This document shows, piece by piece, positions 44,362 to 55,142 of a stretch of 64,000 nt of DNA. Each line of letters begins with the position of its first letter. Within the stretch, counting starts at the first letter, position 1. The DNA comes from Gonocerus acuteangulatus. Taxonomy: Eukaryota; Arthropoda; Insecta; Hemiptera; Coreidae. The translations under genes were made by a program, and so were the position numbers. The notes beneath the pieces were generated by a model. That model was not told where the DNA came from and searched no databases. It worked only from the letters and a program-made list of their open reading frames with translations. The stretch covers positions 122,090,235 to 122,154,234 of the forward strand of contig OX328132.1 of the NCBI GenBank assembly GCA_946811695.1. Reading direction: 5' to 3'.

Positions 44362-45961
44362 TTATCCCCATTATATAATATCAGCAATGGGTTAGATCAA
44401 GAGCGGGAGGTTTATCTGACCCTAATTCCAGGCCATGATGTAAATGTGCGAAATTAATTTCGACATTTTCACACCTAATGAGGGAGTTGTATTAAAAAAA
44501 ATCACATAAATCAGTAAATTAGGCGGCGGCGGGGGGGGGGGGGGGGGTTAGTTATATCCAAACAATCCCTCAATCCTGTCCGTCTTTTTGTGGTTACACA
44601 TATAAAGGTTCATAAAATGATAATGACTTCATGATCTACTAGATTATGGCTAAATATTAAACTAGGTTTATGACTTGACGATACTCTTGGTTTATCACAA
44701 GTGGGAATTGTTCAAATGTTTTGTGCAAATATTTAAAATATTTTTGTGTGGTTTACAAAGTTTCCATTATTTAACAAACTTTTAAACGACATCTGATTTT
44801 CATGAAATATTCTTTCTTACGTCGCACAGTTGTGCCAAACGCCCGATTTTGGGAAAGAACCTGTTGGTACTTGAATCTTTATGATTTTGGGATCTTTTTT
44901 GAGGTATTTTTTAGTGCTGAGTCGAATGAGACCACTACCAATTCGATAGAATAATTATTTTGGAAGATAAACGGGTTTTTATTACGAAAACCGTTAAAAA
45001 CAGCAAGTATTCAATTTAAAAAAGTCATATTTTACTCAATTGGTAGAGATATGTATCCTTCTAAATGTATTTTTGAGTGCTGAGTTGAATAAATTAACAA
45101 ACGATGTAATACAGTTAAATGGTCTTGACGTATTTCTCTTTATTAAAATTTTCGCTTATAACGAATAAATTTTGACATTTTTACAGGAGATATTAGGTAG
45201 ATCTCACTGTAATTGTTCAGTTACTTGCTATTACCAACTGTTTAACAACTAACTGCAGAAAATAATAATGATAAACTCGTCTTTGGTAAAATAATCGCAT
45301 CACTTATTGGCACCTTCAATTTATTGGGCTGTGCACACAAACGGCCGAGTACGGCGATCAGATTTATAGGATAGCAACTTCTAAACACGCACTTTTAGGC
45401 AAAACTATGCGGAGAGGATAGCTAAGTACCGTTTTTTTCTTCTACACCAAATAAACTAAAGATAATTGAGGTTTCATTACAGATACCTTCACAGCCTAAA
45501 TGCACCAAGTTCATGGTACATTTTGGCTAAAAAGAAAATTTGTTTAAAACCTACATATGCTCATGAGACTTTCTGGGTAATATCAATTTTTCAGGAATAA
45601 AATAAGTGGTATAAAATATTGTTTTACTTTTCACTAAAAACTGTGAGAATTTTACTCAGTGAGCAAACGGTCAACAAAAAAGTGTTTCCTGATCATACCT
45701 ATTAATAAAATGGAAAAGCAATATTACAGCAGTATTCAACAACTAATTAGGTATAAAAAAATGTTAGTTGAAACGCGACTGCACACCTTCGGTTTTGGAA
45801 GTTTTTTCCCTCTCGGCACCACTGTGCGTTGGTCAAATTCCTAATATTATACTGTATCATTAGAATTTTTATTTCTGGAGAAATCATAAAATGAGTCATT
45901 TTTTCAAAATGGTGGGGGATCTGACCATGGTCTAGAGAAACTGTACTAGGATAGACCGCAC
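44354..45961. other. No feature recognised; G run at 44528-44547
   Basis: AT-rich sequence. Short frames at 45659-45968 have no recognisable domain. Confidence 0.45.
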
Positions 45962-46088
45962 TCACCATGTATACAGGTTGTCCCAGTGTTAAACCATATA
46001 TCCATGGGGAATCGAAAAACTAACTCAGAAAGTCCTTTGCCGATTTTCTCGTTATCGCTTTGTTTTTGATAAGAACGCAAAAAACCGT

Positions 46089-46122
<34 letters not shown>

Positions 46123-46540
46123 ACAAATCCCGATTTATCGCTTAAATGAAGCGTTGTACGAAAAAAACCTCAATGCATAAGTTCACCTTTCAAACTTCGC
46201 CATATTGCCTGCCGCGATATACTTGATGCAGCGCGGCTCAGATGCAGCGCGGCTTCGGACGTTAGCCAGTGAGATATGTAAATACTTGCTTTTATCATTT
46301 ACGTTCTTTAGCAAATCAGTCTTCAGCCAGATATTTCGCAGTGAACAGCATCTGCCATAATGCCTCGTACATATTCTAATGTTGAATACGCTGAGATAGT
46401 GTTCGTGTAAGGTTTCAGCAACGTAATGATTTAGAAGCGGTGCGAGGGTTTGCGCGCCGATTCACAAATAGAAGAGTACCTAATCGATGAGTCTTTTAGT
46501 TAACTTTTAATAGACTACGAGAGACCACTTTGGCAACAGT
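45962..46540 (+). pseudogene. Mariner-family transposase, N-terminal helix-turn-helix remnant
   Basis: After a leader beginning ACAGGTTGTCCCAGTG, an ATG at 46381 opens MPRTYSNVEYAEIVFV. In the next frames come GFSN and EAVRGFARRFTNRRVPNR, followed by VF. This is the DUF4817-type N-terminal helix-turn-helix, where members read MPxxYSNxEYADIxFVYGF and AAVREYxRRFPNRRVPNRRVF. A stop replaces the tyrosine of FVYGF, and another replaces the second arginine of NRRVF. The rest of the transposase is missing. Confidence 0.65.
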
Positions 46541-46694
46541 CCTGAGCACTATTAATCAATCAAATCATTTATGTATCCTATACAAATAGAGTGTGTACTA
46601 TTCATAAATATACAGAACATTTTATTATTCTTTACATTGTCTATTTCCGAAAATCCCCCACCCAAAAAACTTAACAAACATAAATTAATTAAAA

Positions 46695-46695
<1 letters not shown>

Positions 46696-46743
<48 letters not shown>
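46696..46743. repeat. (TA)n microsatellite
   Basis: A TA run at the edge of the inverted Penelope-like terminus. Confidence 0.9.
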
Positions 46744-46747
<4 letters not shown>

Positions 46748-46828
46748 TTAGGAAACGTTGATCGTCGGGGTTTCGGTCAATGTTCTTATTTAATAAAACA
46801 CATTTTATGGTTAAAATGTATATTTATT

Positions 46829-46875
46829 ACTGCCGACGTTTCGGCTTGCTATACAAGCCATCATCAGGGCTGTAA
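46829..46875 (-). ncRNA. Hammerhead ribozyme motif 4
   Basis: On the minus strand CTGATGA (46861-46867) is followed by stem II GGCTTG/CAAGCC, then GAAAC and GTC. Stem I pairs ACAGCC with GGCAGT (five pairs and one A.A mismatch). The core is intact. Confidence 0.8.
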
Positions 46876-46950
46876 AAACATATATGGTATAACAATGACA
46901 GAAAAGAATAGATAAACTAACAAAAATATGAGTACTTATATGAGTGAATG

Positions 46951-46988
<38 letters not shown>

Positions 46989-47557
46989 GTATAATAATAT
47001 AAATCTAAATAAATATACATGTGTATGGTATACAAGAGAATACAGAACAGTGGCGTAGTAACATACCTATCGAGAAGATTGAGAGCTGTCCCGTTTCAAG
47101 TAGAGAACATTTCTGAAGACAGGAAGGATAGGGCCAGGGTTAGACAGGAATAAATATTCATTATAACCATAAAATGTGTTGTATTAAATAAGAACATTGA
47201 GCGAAACCCCGACGATCAACGCTTCCTACTTCTATACGGTCGACCATATCTTCTCAATATATAAATATACATTAATATTTGTTTGTTTAAACATTAATTG
47301 GATTTATTCTTCTAACATAAATGTTCTGAGGTTAAGACTCCTGATGGTCGACATATCGGCGGTATTGAGAATCTGATAAAACTCTTCTGTTGATTTATTT
47401 CCTGTCTAGCCCTGGCCCTATCCTTCCTGTCTTCAGAAATGTTCTCTACTTGAAACGGGACAGCTCTCAATCTTCTCGATAGGTATGTTACTACGCCACT
47501 GTTCTGTATTCTCTTGTATACCATACACATGTATATTTATTTAGATTTATATTATTA

Positions 47558-47562
<5 letters not shown>

Positions 47563-47611
<49 letters not shown>
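47563..47611. repeat. (TA)n microsatellite
   Basis: A TA run within the plus-strand Penelope-like terminus, matching the run at 46960-46988 in the inverted copy. Confidence 0.9.
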
Positions 47612-47615
<4 letters not shown>

Positions 47616-47689
47616 TCACTCATATAAGTACTCATATTTTTGTTAGTTTATCTATTCTTTTCTGTCATTGTTATACCATATATGTTTTT

Positions 47690-47735
47690 ACAGCCCTGAA
47701 GATGGCTTGTATAGCAAGCCGAAACGTCGGCAGTA
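47690..47735 (+). ncRNA. Hammerhead ribozyme motif 5
   Basis: CTGAAGA (47696-47702; the fifth core base is variable in the family) is followed by stem II GGCTTG/CAAGCC, GAAAC, GTC and stem I ACAGCC/GGCAGT. It is the inverted counterpart of motif 4. Confidence 0.8.
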
Positions 47736-48319
47736 ATAAATATTCATTATAACCATAAAATGTGTTGTATTAAATATGAACATTGACCGAAACCCCGACG
47801 ATCAACGTTTCCTACTTCTGAATGGTCGACCATATCTTCTCAATATATACATTTACATTAATATTTGTTTGTTTAAACATTAATTGGATTTATTCTTCTA
47901 ACATAAATTCTCTGAGGTTAAGACTCCTGATGGTCGACATATCGGCGGTATTGAGAATCTGATAAAACTCTTCTGTTGATTTATTAATGAAGTTGGGAAG
48001 ATAATATCTCCTGTAGGGTGATGAGATTGGGCAACAGCAATAGAAAGTTCTATGGTATGAACGTCTAATACATTTTATGCTGCCTGTTCGAATTTGAGTT
48101 ACAAGATTCTTCGATGAATAAGAGAGTTTCGTCTGTAGATGTTCCTGAGCATTAGCGCATATAGAAAATAATTTCGGGGGGGGGGGGGGGAGGACCTAGG
48201 CATTTGGGGTGCAGGGAAAATTTTAAATATTTTAGTGTAAAATGTTGGGTTTTAAGGTCCTCTGGACACCTAGTAGACCAGGGTAAATGTAGAAAACATT
48301 TTTCCTTGTTATAGGTTTT

Positions 48320-48475
48320 TTAGCGCGGTTCCTCCCTCCCCCATAGGGAGGAACCCCGCTTATAGGGTTGATACAATGAAACAATCCGGAAGTGCCGACC
48401 AAAAAATTTCGCGTTTCAGAACCCCTAGAGACCGAAAATAACGGTGGTTCAAATTTGTATATATATATATGTATA

Positions 48476-48528
<53 letters not shown>

Positions 48529-49690
48529 CTGTTCGCTCATTTCTGGCTTCCCTGATGGTCCGATTTTGATGAAATTTGGTACAAAAATCCGTCGTCCAAT
48601 TTGAAAGGTCAAGTTCGTTAACCAGCAAAATCCGCCCACTGGAAGATGGCGTTTGGGGCGAAATTCGCGCAGAAAAAATCGTAACGCTTACGTTTTTGAG
48701 TTCATAAGCTTGTAAGTACTCGTTTTATAGGCTTCTTGGGCTTGGAAAACGAATGAAACCATTTTCAAGGCGATAGCTTTAACCGTTTTCGAGAAAATTG
48801 GAAAAATAGTTTTTGAATACCGTTTTTGGTTTAGGTACTTAGAATCATGGGATTCAGTTGAAAAATTTTCTGCATGTTCTACATTCATTAAAACTACTAT
48901 GTTGAATTTATGTTACGTTTGGAGTTAAGGAAGGGTCAGAATAAAATATTTTATTAACAGACATAAAAAGTTTTGGTAACTTTGTATTCTTTCCTTAATA
49001 TCTCGAAAAAGGTTGAGAATCTTGGTAAACGGAAGAATACCATTAGAAAGCTTACTAAATTCTCTAAAAAAAAGGTTCTAATGAACGTTTTGATTAGACG
49101 ATGTCAATCGGAGAAATAAGTGCTTAAAACTTTAAAGTAATTGATTTCGCTTATTCGAACTGTTCTTTTTGTCTGTTTTTATTCCTTGTTATTTTTTAAC
49201 TGCTTGTAGTTGGATAATGTATTTGATAATAAATCAGGTTAAGAAAAATAAGAAAAACAATTTAATCTTAGAGATATGGATTTCCAAGATAGCTTTTCAA
49301 ATGCCTAGCGGGGTCCTTCCTAGGGCTGGATACCCTGGATGGGTATCCAGGTAAGATCGTAAATAAGACCTTTCTTGAAAGTAAAGATGGAACTGTCAAC
49401 GTTGGTCCTCCTCTGCCTCCCGGCACTTTCATTTCTGACGAAGGCTAGCAATGAGTAGCCAAAACGTCCTAAATATAGATTTTTTAACAAAAATCGTATT
49501 GAGGTTTCTTTAGCCGAATCCCAGCCATTCCATCTTTACTTATCACCTCGACGGCTAACTATCTAATCTTCATGCTTTCTAGAAATGTGGACCCAAAATA
49601 ATAACAGCTTCTATTTTAATCATTTTAAATGAGTCTAGAGATAAGAACGGAACCGCGCTAAGATTATGCAGTTCCTGCGAGTCGGACTTT
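48320..49690 (+). mobile_element. Rep1, longest copy, with a Penelope-like insertion
   Basis: It starts TTAGCGCGGTTCC (48320-48332) and has GGAACCGCGCTAA (49649-49661), its exact inverse, near the end, followed by the conserved AGTTCCTGCGAGTCGGACTT. A hairpin of 11 pairs (GGTTCCTCCCT / AGGGAGGAACC) lies at the start. The body is as in the other copies, with a TA microsatellite at 48454-48524. About 49240-49600 is Penelope-like and contains a degenerate hammerhead. No convincing protein is encoded. The class of Rep1 is unknown; a DNA transposon or a Helitron-like element is possible. Confidence 0.75.
49430..49475 (+). ncRNA. Degenerate hammerhead-like motif (G12 lost)
   Basis: CTGACGA (49435-49441) with stem II GGCTA/TAGCC is followed by AAAAC instead of GAAAC. 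The guanine that acts in catalysis is therefore replaced, and the motif should be inactive. The downstream CACCTCGACGGCTAACTA also follows the motif at 56665. Confidence 0.5.
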
Positions 49691-50284
49691 TTTACATGAA
49701 AGTTTTTTAACAAAACAAAATTTCGGGGGGGGGGCTGCAGCCCCCTTATATACGCCCATAGTCCTCAGACTACCATCAGATGCATTAGTAATATCACGGC
49801 ACCTTTGAAAGGTGTTAACTGCTACCCGTACCATTTTCAAAAAGTGCAGAATTTATTACCTCATGATTATGTCATGAAAATTATTGTTTCACTTTCAGGA
49901 AAACTTATCCGTTTAATAACCTTTAATTACCTAATAAGAAAGTCGACGGTTGCTTGGTGAAATACCTCTTGGTAATTGGAAAAATGTGGAGAAAAATGAT
50001 TTTTCTTCCAAAACAAGTCAGGTGTTTATTTTTTTCGTTGATTACTGGGGCCTTCTCTTGGCATTCTACTTCATAGAATGAATTAGGTATTATCCTCAAC
50101 CACAAAATAACACTGGCTAAATTGTTTTAATAAGTTAATGTCCAGTCTGAAGAGCCTAATGCTTTCCCATCCCCTCTATGTCTCAGGCTATGCCTGTGTG
50201 GGGGGGGGGGGGCTTATGTAAATTAGTGCGAAAATGAATTTAAAAAAAAACAACATAATGATAAAATAAATGAGGATTAAAAGT
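49691..50284. other. Unassigned; G runs near 49725 and 50202
   Basis: GGGGGCTGCAGCCCCC followed by TATACGCCCATA near 49727-49762 has a counterpart near 63650-63700. No gene is recognised. Confidence 0.4.
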
Positions 50285-50480
50285 ATTCAGGTCTCATCCT
50301 CTTGAAGTGCCCTGTGTACAGCCATGTGAGAAACAGTAAGCAGAGCTGTTCCTCGCCGAGTCCTGAGGGTTGGCTCAGCATCATATAGGATCAGGACTAT
50401 CTCTGGTTCAAGGTTCTGCTGGCGAGTTCTTTCCCTCCCCGTGACAGAACCATCCTGTTGTAGTATTGCACAGTGGTCAT
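50285..50480 (-). pseudogene. Mariner-family transposase helix-turn-helix fragment
   Basis: On the minus strand an open stretch reads QQDGSVTGRERTRQQNLEPE, then YDAEPTLRTRRGTALL and SVSHMAVHRALQEDE-like residues (TVSHMAVHRALQEDE) before a stop. This is the second helix-turn-helix of DUF4817-type mariner transposases, whose members read DPxxSTRRxSxxxGVSHxxVxRxLxxE. It may be from the same family as the fragment at 46381 but is on the opposite strand and separate. The catalytic domain is missing. Confidence 0.65.
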
Positions 50481-50639
50481 GAAGCCCTCAAAACTCAATA
50501 ACTTTTAATGTTGTTGAGTTAGAAACCTGAAATTGTGCACACTTGCCAGTTTTATACCCACAATAAAGGTATTGATGAGTTTATTAAAAATGATAAATTA
50601 TTTTTTGGTCGACCCCCGCCTCTGAACTCTATTCGGCTG

Positions 50640-51295
50640 GGCTGGTGGAGCCAATTCAAAAAAAGTCCGAATCGCAAGAACTGCATCATCTTAGCGCGGT
50701 TCCGTTCTTATCCTTAATGTCATTTGAAAAGGTTGAAATAGAAACAGTCATAAATTTGGTTAGACCTTTCATGAAATTATTTATGACCTCAAATAGGTCA
50801 CGGTTGTAAGGGTTTGCCCACACCCTCGCCTCTACCTGATAGAAAAATGACTCCCTGGACTTGTCAAGGTTCGCTCTAAAAAAACACTGCTTACTGTTTC
50901 TTATTTTCATTCACCATAATACTGATTTTACAGATAAATGAAATTAAAAAGTGATTTAAAAAAAGACAAAAACCCGTTCAAAAGAACAAAACAAACACAT
51001 TTGAAGTTTTAAGCACATATTTCTCCGATTGACATCGCCTAATCGAAAATTGCTTCAGCATCTTTTTTGTATAGCATTTGTGAGAATGGTAACCTTCCGT
51101 TTACCAAGATTTCCAAACGTTTTTCAGATATTAAGGAAAATACACGAAGTTCCTAAAACCTTCCATGTCTATAAATAAAATATTTTATTCTAATCCTTCC
51201 TTAACTCCAAAATTACCAAAATTTAAACGTCTTTGTTTACATGAATTTCAAACATTCAGAAAATCTTTTAACTGAATCCGATGATTCTAACAAGG
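50640..51295 (-). mobile_element. Rep1 copy, minus strand
   Basis: The terminal motif AGTCCGAATCGCAAGAACTG, then TTAGCGCGGTTCCGTTCTTA, is at the left edge. The body follows inverted, with ATTTCTCCGATTGACATCGC and CCTTCCTTAACTCCAAAATT, and ends near GAATCCGATGATTCTAA. In this copy the 13-base terminal repeat lies inside the outer conserved sequence. Confidence 0.8.
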
Positions 51296-51589
51296 GGAGT
51301 ATACAGCGGTGGGGTCACCGATCTGGAACATTTTTTTTTTCTGGTGATTCTACATCGAATAATAGTCGACACGTATCCCAGCGTTCCGTCCAATGCGCCG
51401 AGAAATAAAATAAAATAGGTTGAAAGTGCTTTATTTTTTATATCGAGTTTAGAAAATGATATCGACATGATTCTTTCACCAATTCATTTGTTTTACAGAG
51501 TAGATTAAAGGAAAAATATAATCGTTAAACAATAATTTATATATCGTCAAATAAATTCAAAAATGTGCTTACGTTTTCAAGTAAACTAG
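51296..51589. other. No feature recognised
   Basis: A short AT-rich stretch between Rep1 and the palindromes, with no recognisable element. Confidence 0.4.
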
Positions 51590-51915
51590 TATTATACATT
51601 TTTTACACCAAAAATAATAGCATATTTCGAATCAGCACCCCAAGGAACCCTAATGTGGTGAATATCACTAAAAACAAAAAATAATGCTTTTTCCAGTCTG
51701 GAGGAGACTACAAATTTGTAAGCGAAAAAGTAACGTGACGTTTTGAAATGCAATATCCCCCTGGAGATAATCCGATTTTTACGTCATTGAAATCTTTCAA
51801 AAGAAGATCGGATTACCTCAAGGGGAGATATTGAATTTCAAAACGTCACATTAGTTTTTCGCTTACAAATTTTTAGTCTCTTCCAGACTGGGAAAAATCA
51901 TTATTTTTTGTTTTA
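51590..51915. repeat. Imperfect palindrome with an R2-like spacer
   Basis: AGCGAAAAAGTAACGTGACG (left) pairs with the inverted block near 51845-51870, and the arms extend to AAAAACAAAAAATAATG / CATTATTTTTTGTTTT. The spacer, about 51765-51815, matches 53855-53905 in the R2-like element (GATAATCCGATTTTTACGTC, ATTGAAATCTTTCAAAAGAA). Confidence 0.8.
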
Positions 51916-52250
51916 GTTTAGCAACCCAATATATTTGGGCAGCCAACTTTGTTTTATTTTAAATAAAGAATTTCTTCTTCTACAAAACGTCACGTTACTT
52001 TTTCGCTTACAAATTTTTACACCAAAAATAACAGTTGATTTAAAAGCAGCACCCCAAGAAACCCTAATGTGGTGAATATCATTGAATATTCACCACATTA
52101 GGGTTTCTTGGGGTGCTGCTTTTAAATCAACTGTTATTTTTGGTGTAAAAATTTGTAAGCGAAAAAGTAACGTGACGTTTTGTAGAAGAAGAAATTCTTT
52201 ATTTAAAATAAAACAAAGTTGGCTGCCCAAATATATTGGGTTGCTAAACT
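51915..52250. repeat. Near-perfect 336-bp palindrome
   Basis: The left arm 51915-52079 and right arm 52086-52250 are inverted copies with almost no mismatch and a central gap of only about six bases near 52080-52085. Arm landmarks are AGTTTAGCAACCCAATATAT, ACGTCACGTTACTTTTTCGC and AGCAGCACCCCAAGAAACCC. The innermost part (TTTTTACACC, AGCACCCCAAG, GTGGTGAATATCA) also occurs once in direct orientation at about 51598-51670. It could fold into a long hairpin. Confidence 0.95.
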
Positions 52251-52352
52251 CACAGCGTACTTACCAATCTTTCGAAAATTCATTTCAATTGGTTAAAAGG
52301 ATGTTTATTTTATTTTTTTTTTTAAATTGAATTGATGAATTTAATAAAAAAT

Positions 52353-52354
<2 letters not shown>

Positions 52355-52408
<54 letters not shown>

Positions 52409-53905
52409 TAGGTCTGGACGTAAATTTGGTGAAATGAATTTCGAAAGATTCATAAGCAGCTGTTCAGCTCCCATATATGTGGTAGTTGAGTATCCCCAGG
52501 GAATCTATCAAGATTGATTCCGCAAGGATACTGAATTTGTTAGGTTCCACGCCTAGTTCTTCTAGGAAGTCACAGGTTAATCTTGACATCGTACCTCTCG
52601 CTCCGAACCATAGGCCTTGAACGAGATATTCCCGTCTTCCGAATGTGTCCTGAAATTTTTCTTGGTAGAATTCGATGCACTTGGAGTAGATGGCCTTTTT
52701 TTCTTTATTGACTCCTTCTGTCTGCAGGGGATCGTAGTCTCATACCTATCGTAGGGTCAATAATGTAAGTCTGCTTTGATTTTTCTTTAAATGCAATAAT
52801 ATCCGCAAATCTTGGGGAGCCGTCATCATCGACACCGTAGACTTCTTCATTCAAGAAATTTAAACTTTGTTTCTTGGAGGAGTGATAGGATTTTATGCTT
52901 TACGTTATGATGTCGCCTGGTAACTAGGAGCATGTTATTTGGAACCTTACCAAGCACATGTGCAGGCGTTTCGGTCTCTCTACCGCATCGGCGACAGAGG
53001 GGTCCAATGTTTAATGCTCCGGAAACACCAGGAACACCTCGTAGTGGCGCATAATTAGTATTTAACTTTAAAGCATTTGTCCATTCGGAGCAGGATAAAA
53101 TAGACTTATCGTAAATGAATTTGTTTCCTTTTGGTCAATCTTTAAAATGTTGGACTCCAATCCCTTGCCATTTTGACTGTGACCATTCTTCAAACGATTT
53201 TTCACGTAAGGTGCGCCTTATGTTTCTAATATTATGGTCTTCAGCAAGCTCGGCGATGTTAATATTCAGTCTGTGCGCACATTCTGAGGATTCCTTGCAA
53301 TAACTGAACGTTGACTGGAAATTTTCGTCAGTCACTCTATCCAGCTTCTGAGGGATTGACCAATGTTGAAGCGGCGCTTCCCAAAGACACCGTAGCAACC
53401 CTAGGCCTCGGTACCGTCGTTGCGCTACAAGTATTGGCAGGCAGACCCAACATTGCCTTCACACTCCGTCTTATTATTGTATCGACACCATCCAGAAATG
53501 ATGGGCTAATTTTGATAAGTGGTGCTGTTTGGAGAGGATAAATTAATGATGGGACAGGTACTGGTTAATAACGTTCAATTTTTGGTCAGCTAAGAGTTAA
53601 TTTGATATAGTTACCTTGTTCAAATTTTCGTTTACTTGACTTAAAGCCTTCTCGTTAATAACCAATTCGGTGGAGAAATTCCATCCTAGATATTTGACAG
53701 TATCATTTTCTTTAATCGAATTAATTTCCCCACCATTTTCCAACACAAGTTTTCCCTTCACTAAATTTCCTTTTTCGATTATAATACCTGAGCTTATTTT
53801 TGGGTTAATCTCCAGACCAATTTCCTTGAATATCCTGGTGACTACATTATCTCCCCTTGAGATAATCCGATTTTTACGTCATTGAAATCTTTCAAAAGAA
53901 GAAAG
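52355..53905 (-). pseudogene. R2-like non-LTR retrotransposon, 5'-truncated, with poly(A) tail
   Basis: On the minus strand the C-terminal half of an R2-type protein can be followed through several shifts. The order is FNDVKIGLSQG and TVKYLGWNF (RT thumb, about 53880-53680), LLRCLWEAPLQHWSIPQ (53398-), WTNALKLNTNYAPLRG, the zinc knuckle CRRCGRETETPAHVLG (about 52990), DDGSPRFADIIAF and IIDPTIGME of the restriction-like endonuclease (about 52830-52750), and GLWFGARGTMSRL near 52600 before a stop near 52465. A T run at 52355-52407 is its poly(A) tail. Frameshifts and the loss of the 5' half make it inactive. Confidence 0.85.
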
Positions 53906-53934
53906 ACTCCTTTTTCTAACCATATATTTCTAAA

Positions 53935-54715
53935 CATCTCATCTAAGATAGATAAATTTTGGTCCCATTTGGAGTTAAGTAAGTCCCAGAAATAAAATAT
54001 TGTATGAAACGTTTTGGGATTTTTGTATATTTTCTAAAATATCTCAAAAACGGTTGGGAATTCGTGGTAAGTGGAAGACAACTATTTGAAAGATTACTAA
54101 ATTCCCTACAAAAAAGGTTGAATCGCAATTTTCGATGCGGCGACTTCAATCCGAGATATAAGTGCTTAACACTTCAAAATTGTAAGTTTTGTTCTTTTCA
54201 ACTTGGTTCTGTCACTGTTTACCTAACGTTTTAATTGGTTATTTTTTTTTCTTTTTTTTTTTGGTGCGTCTACTGCACCACTATGGTCATTGGCACCAGT
54301 CTTTATTGTTGATTTGTAAACCAACAAAGAAACAGTTCTTAACCTAACTAAACTATTCTAACTTCGGTGAGTTACTTTTTAAAATATATTGGAACCATTG
54401 GTTATTGTTTTTATAATTGCATTTAATACAGAAATTAGTATTTTAATAATGTAAGGTATAAAAATGAGAAACGTATTGGTTATAGCGTTTCCCATGGAGA
54501 ATGTCAAGAATGTGGGGGAAGTCATTTCCACTTAGAATACTATCAGTTTCCTGTTGTGGCGCCTAAAATCTTCCTACTCTTTGATTTGTCATTTTATATT
54601 TTTCACGAAATATCAAAACCTACCAATAACTGCTTCTACTCCTTTGCTAATGACATTAGGGATAAGAACGGACCGCTAAGATGATGCAGTTCCTGCGAGT
54701 CAGACTTTATATTTG
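53935..54715 (+). mobile_element. Rep1 copy, 3' half
   Basis: Matches begin at GTCCCATTTGGAGTTAAGTA and run through ATCTCAAAAACGGTTGGGAA and TTTCACGAAATATCAAAACC to GATGATGCAGTTCCTGCGAG near 54681. A SINE-A tail (54242-54310) is inserted. An inverted copy of the end motif lies at 54851-54897. Confidence 0.8.
54242..54310 (-). mobile_element. SINE-A 3' fragment
   Basis: On the minus strand GGTGCCAATGACC, then GTGCAGTAGACGCACC is followed by an A-rich tail. It is inserted in Rep1. Confidence 0.65.
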
Positions 54716-55142
54716 GTTTCTGAAGTCACCGAGAGATTTTTGCTAGGCAATGAATGAATGGATAGTTAAAGAATGAGACTCCAGAGGGCATAAAGAATGG
54801 CTAGGCCAAGCGGAGCCATAAACATCTCCGTTCTATCAACAAGAAAAAAATTCCGACTCGCAGGACCTGCATAATCTTAGCGCCTTTCCATAAAGTTTTT
54901 ATCTCTATTATTATGCGGATAGCGTGGAACATACATAGTTAATATTTTTGAAAAAAAAAAATAAATAAATAAATAAAAAAAAAAATGGGGCTCTAGATTA
55001 TAACCGGTTCCTGAAGCTAATTCCAACATTTTTCCAAATTACATCTTTCAGAGCAACAGAAATAGTCAAATGTTATTCCGCAAATGGTCAACAATTTAAT
55101 TCAACATTCAAAATCAAAAGCATATTCTATCACAAAGTGGGA
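54716..55142. other. Unassigned; inverted Rep1 end motif at 54851-54897
   Basis: TTCCGACTCGCAGGACCTGC and ATAATCTTAGCGC repeat the Rep1 terminus in the opposite direction. Nothing else is recognised. Confidence 0.45.

Larger units (their letters stand above)
46745..47990. mobile_element. Penelope-like termini in inverted and direct array
   Basis: Three related blocks are seen. Block 46745-47150 is on the minus strand, and block 47396-47739 is its inverted copy on the plus strand (shared GGCCCTATCCTTCCTGTCTT and GATAGGTATGTTACTACGCC). The flanking body 47152-47395 is repeated directly at 47740-47990 (shared CGACGATCAACG and TAAGACTCCTGATGGTCGAC). Each inverted block carries a TA microsatellite and a hammerhead motif. 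Such back-to-back and tandem termini are characteristic of Penelope-like elements. On the minus strand near 47990-48130 a frame (SYSSKNLVTQI, NKSTEEFYQIL) may be element coding sequence. Confidence 0.8.

Noticed and set aside
48232..48639. 135-codon frame on the minus strand
   Set aside because: It spans the Rep1 repeat and a TA microsatellite. Similar short frames occur in other Rep1 copies without conservation of the protein.
52332..52517. Frame with a long phenylalanine run
   Set aside because: It is the T run at 52355-52407, the complement of the poly(A) tail of the R2-like element.
52960..53000. Hammerhead-like GAAACG on the minus strand
   Set aside because: It is part of the R2-like zinc-knuckle coding sequence; there is no CTGANGA segment or stem II.
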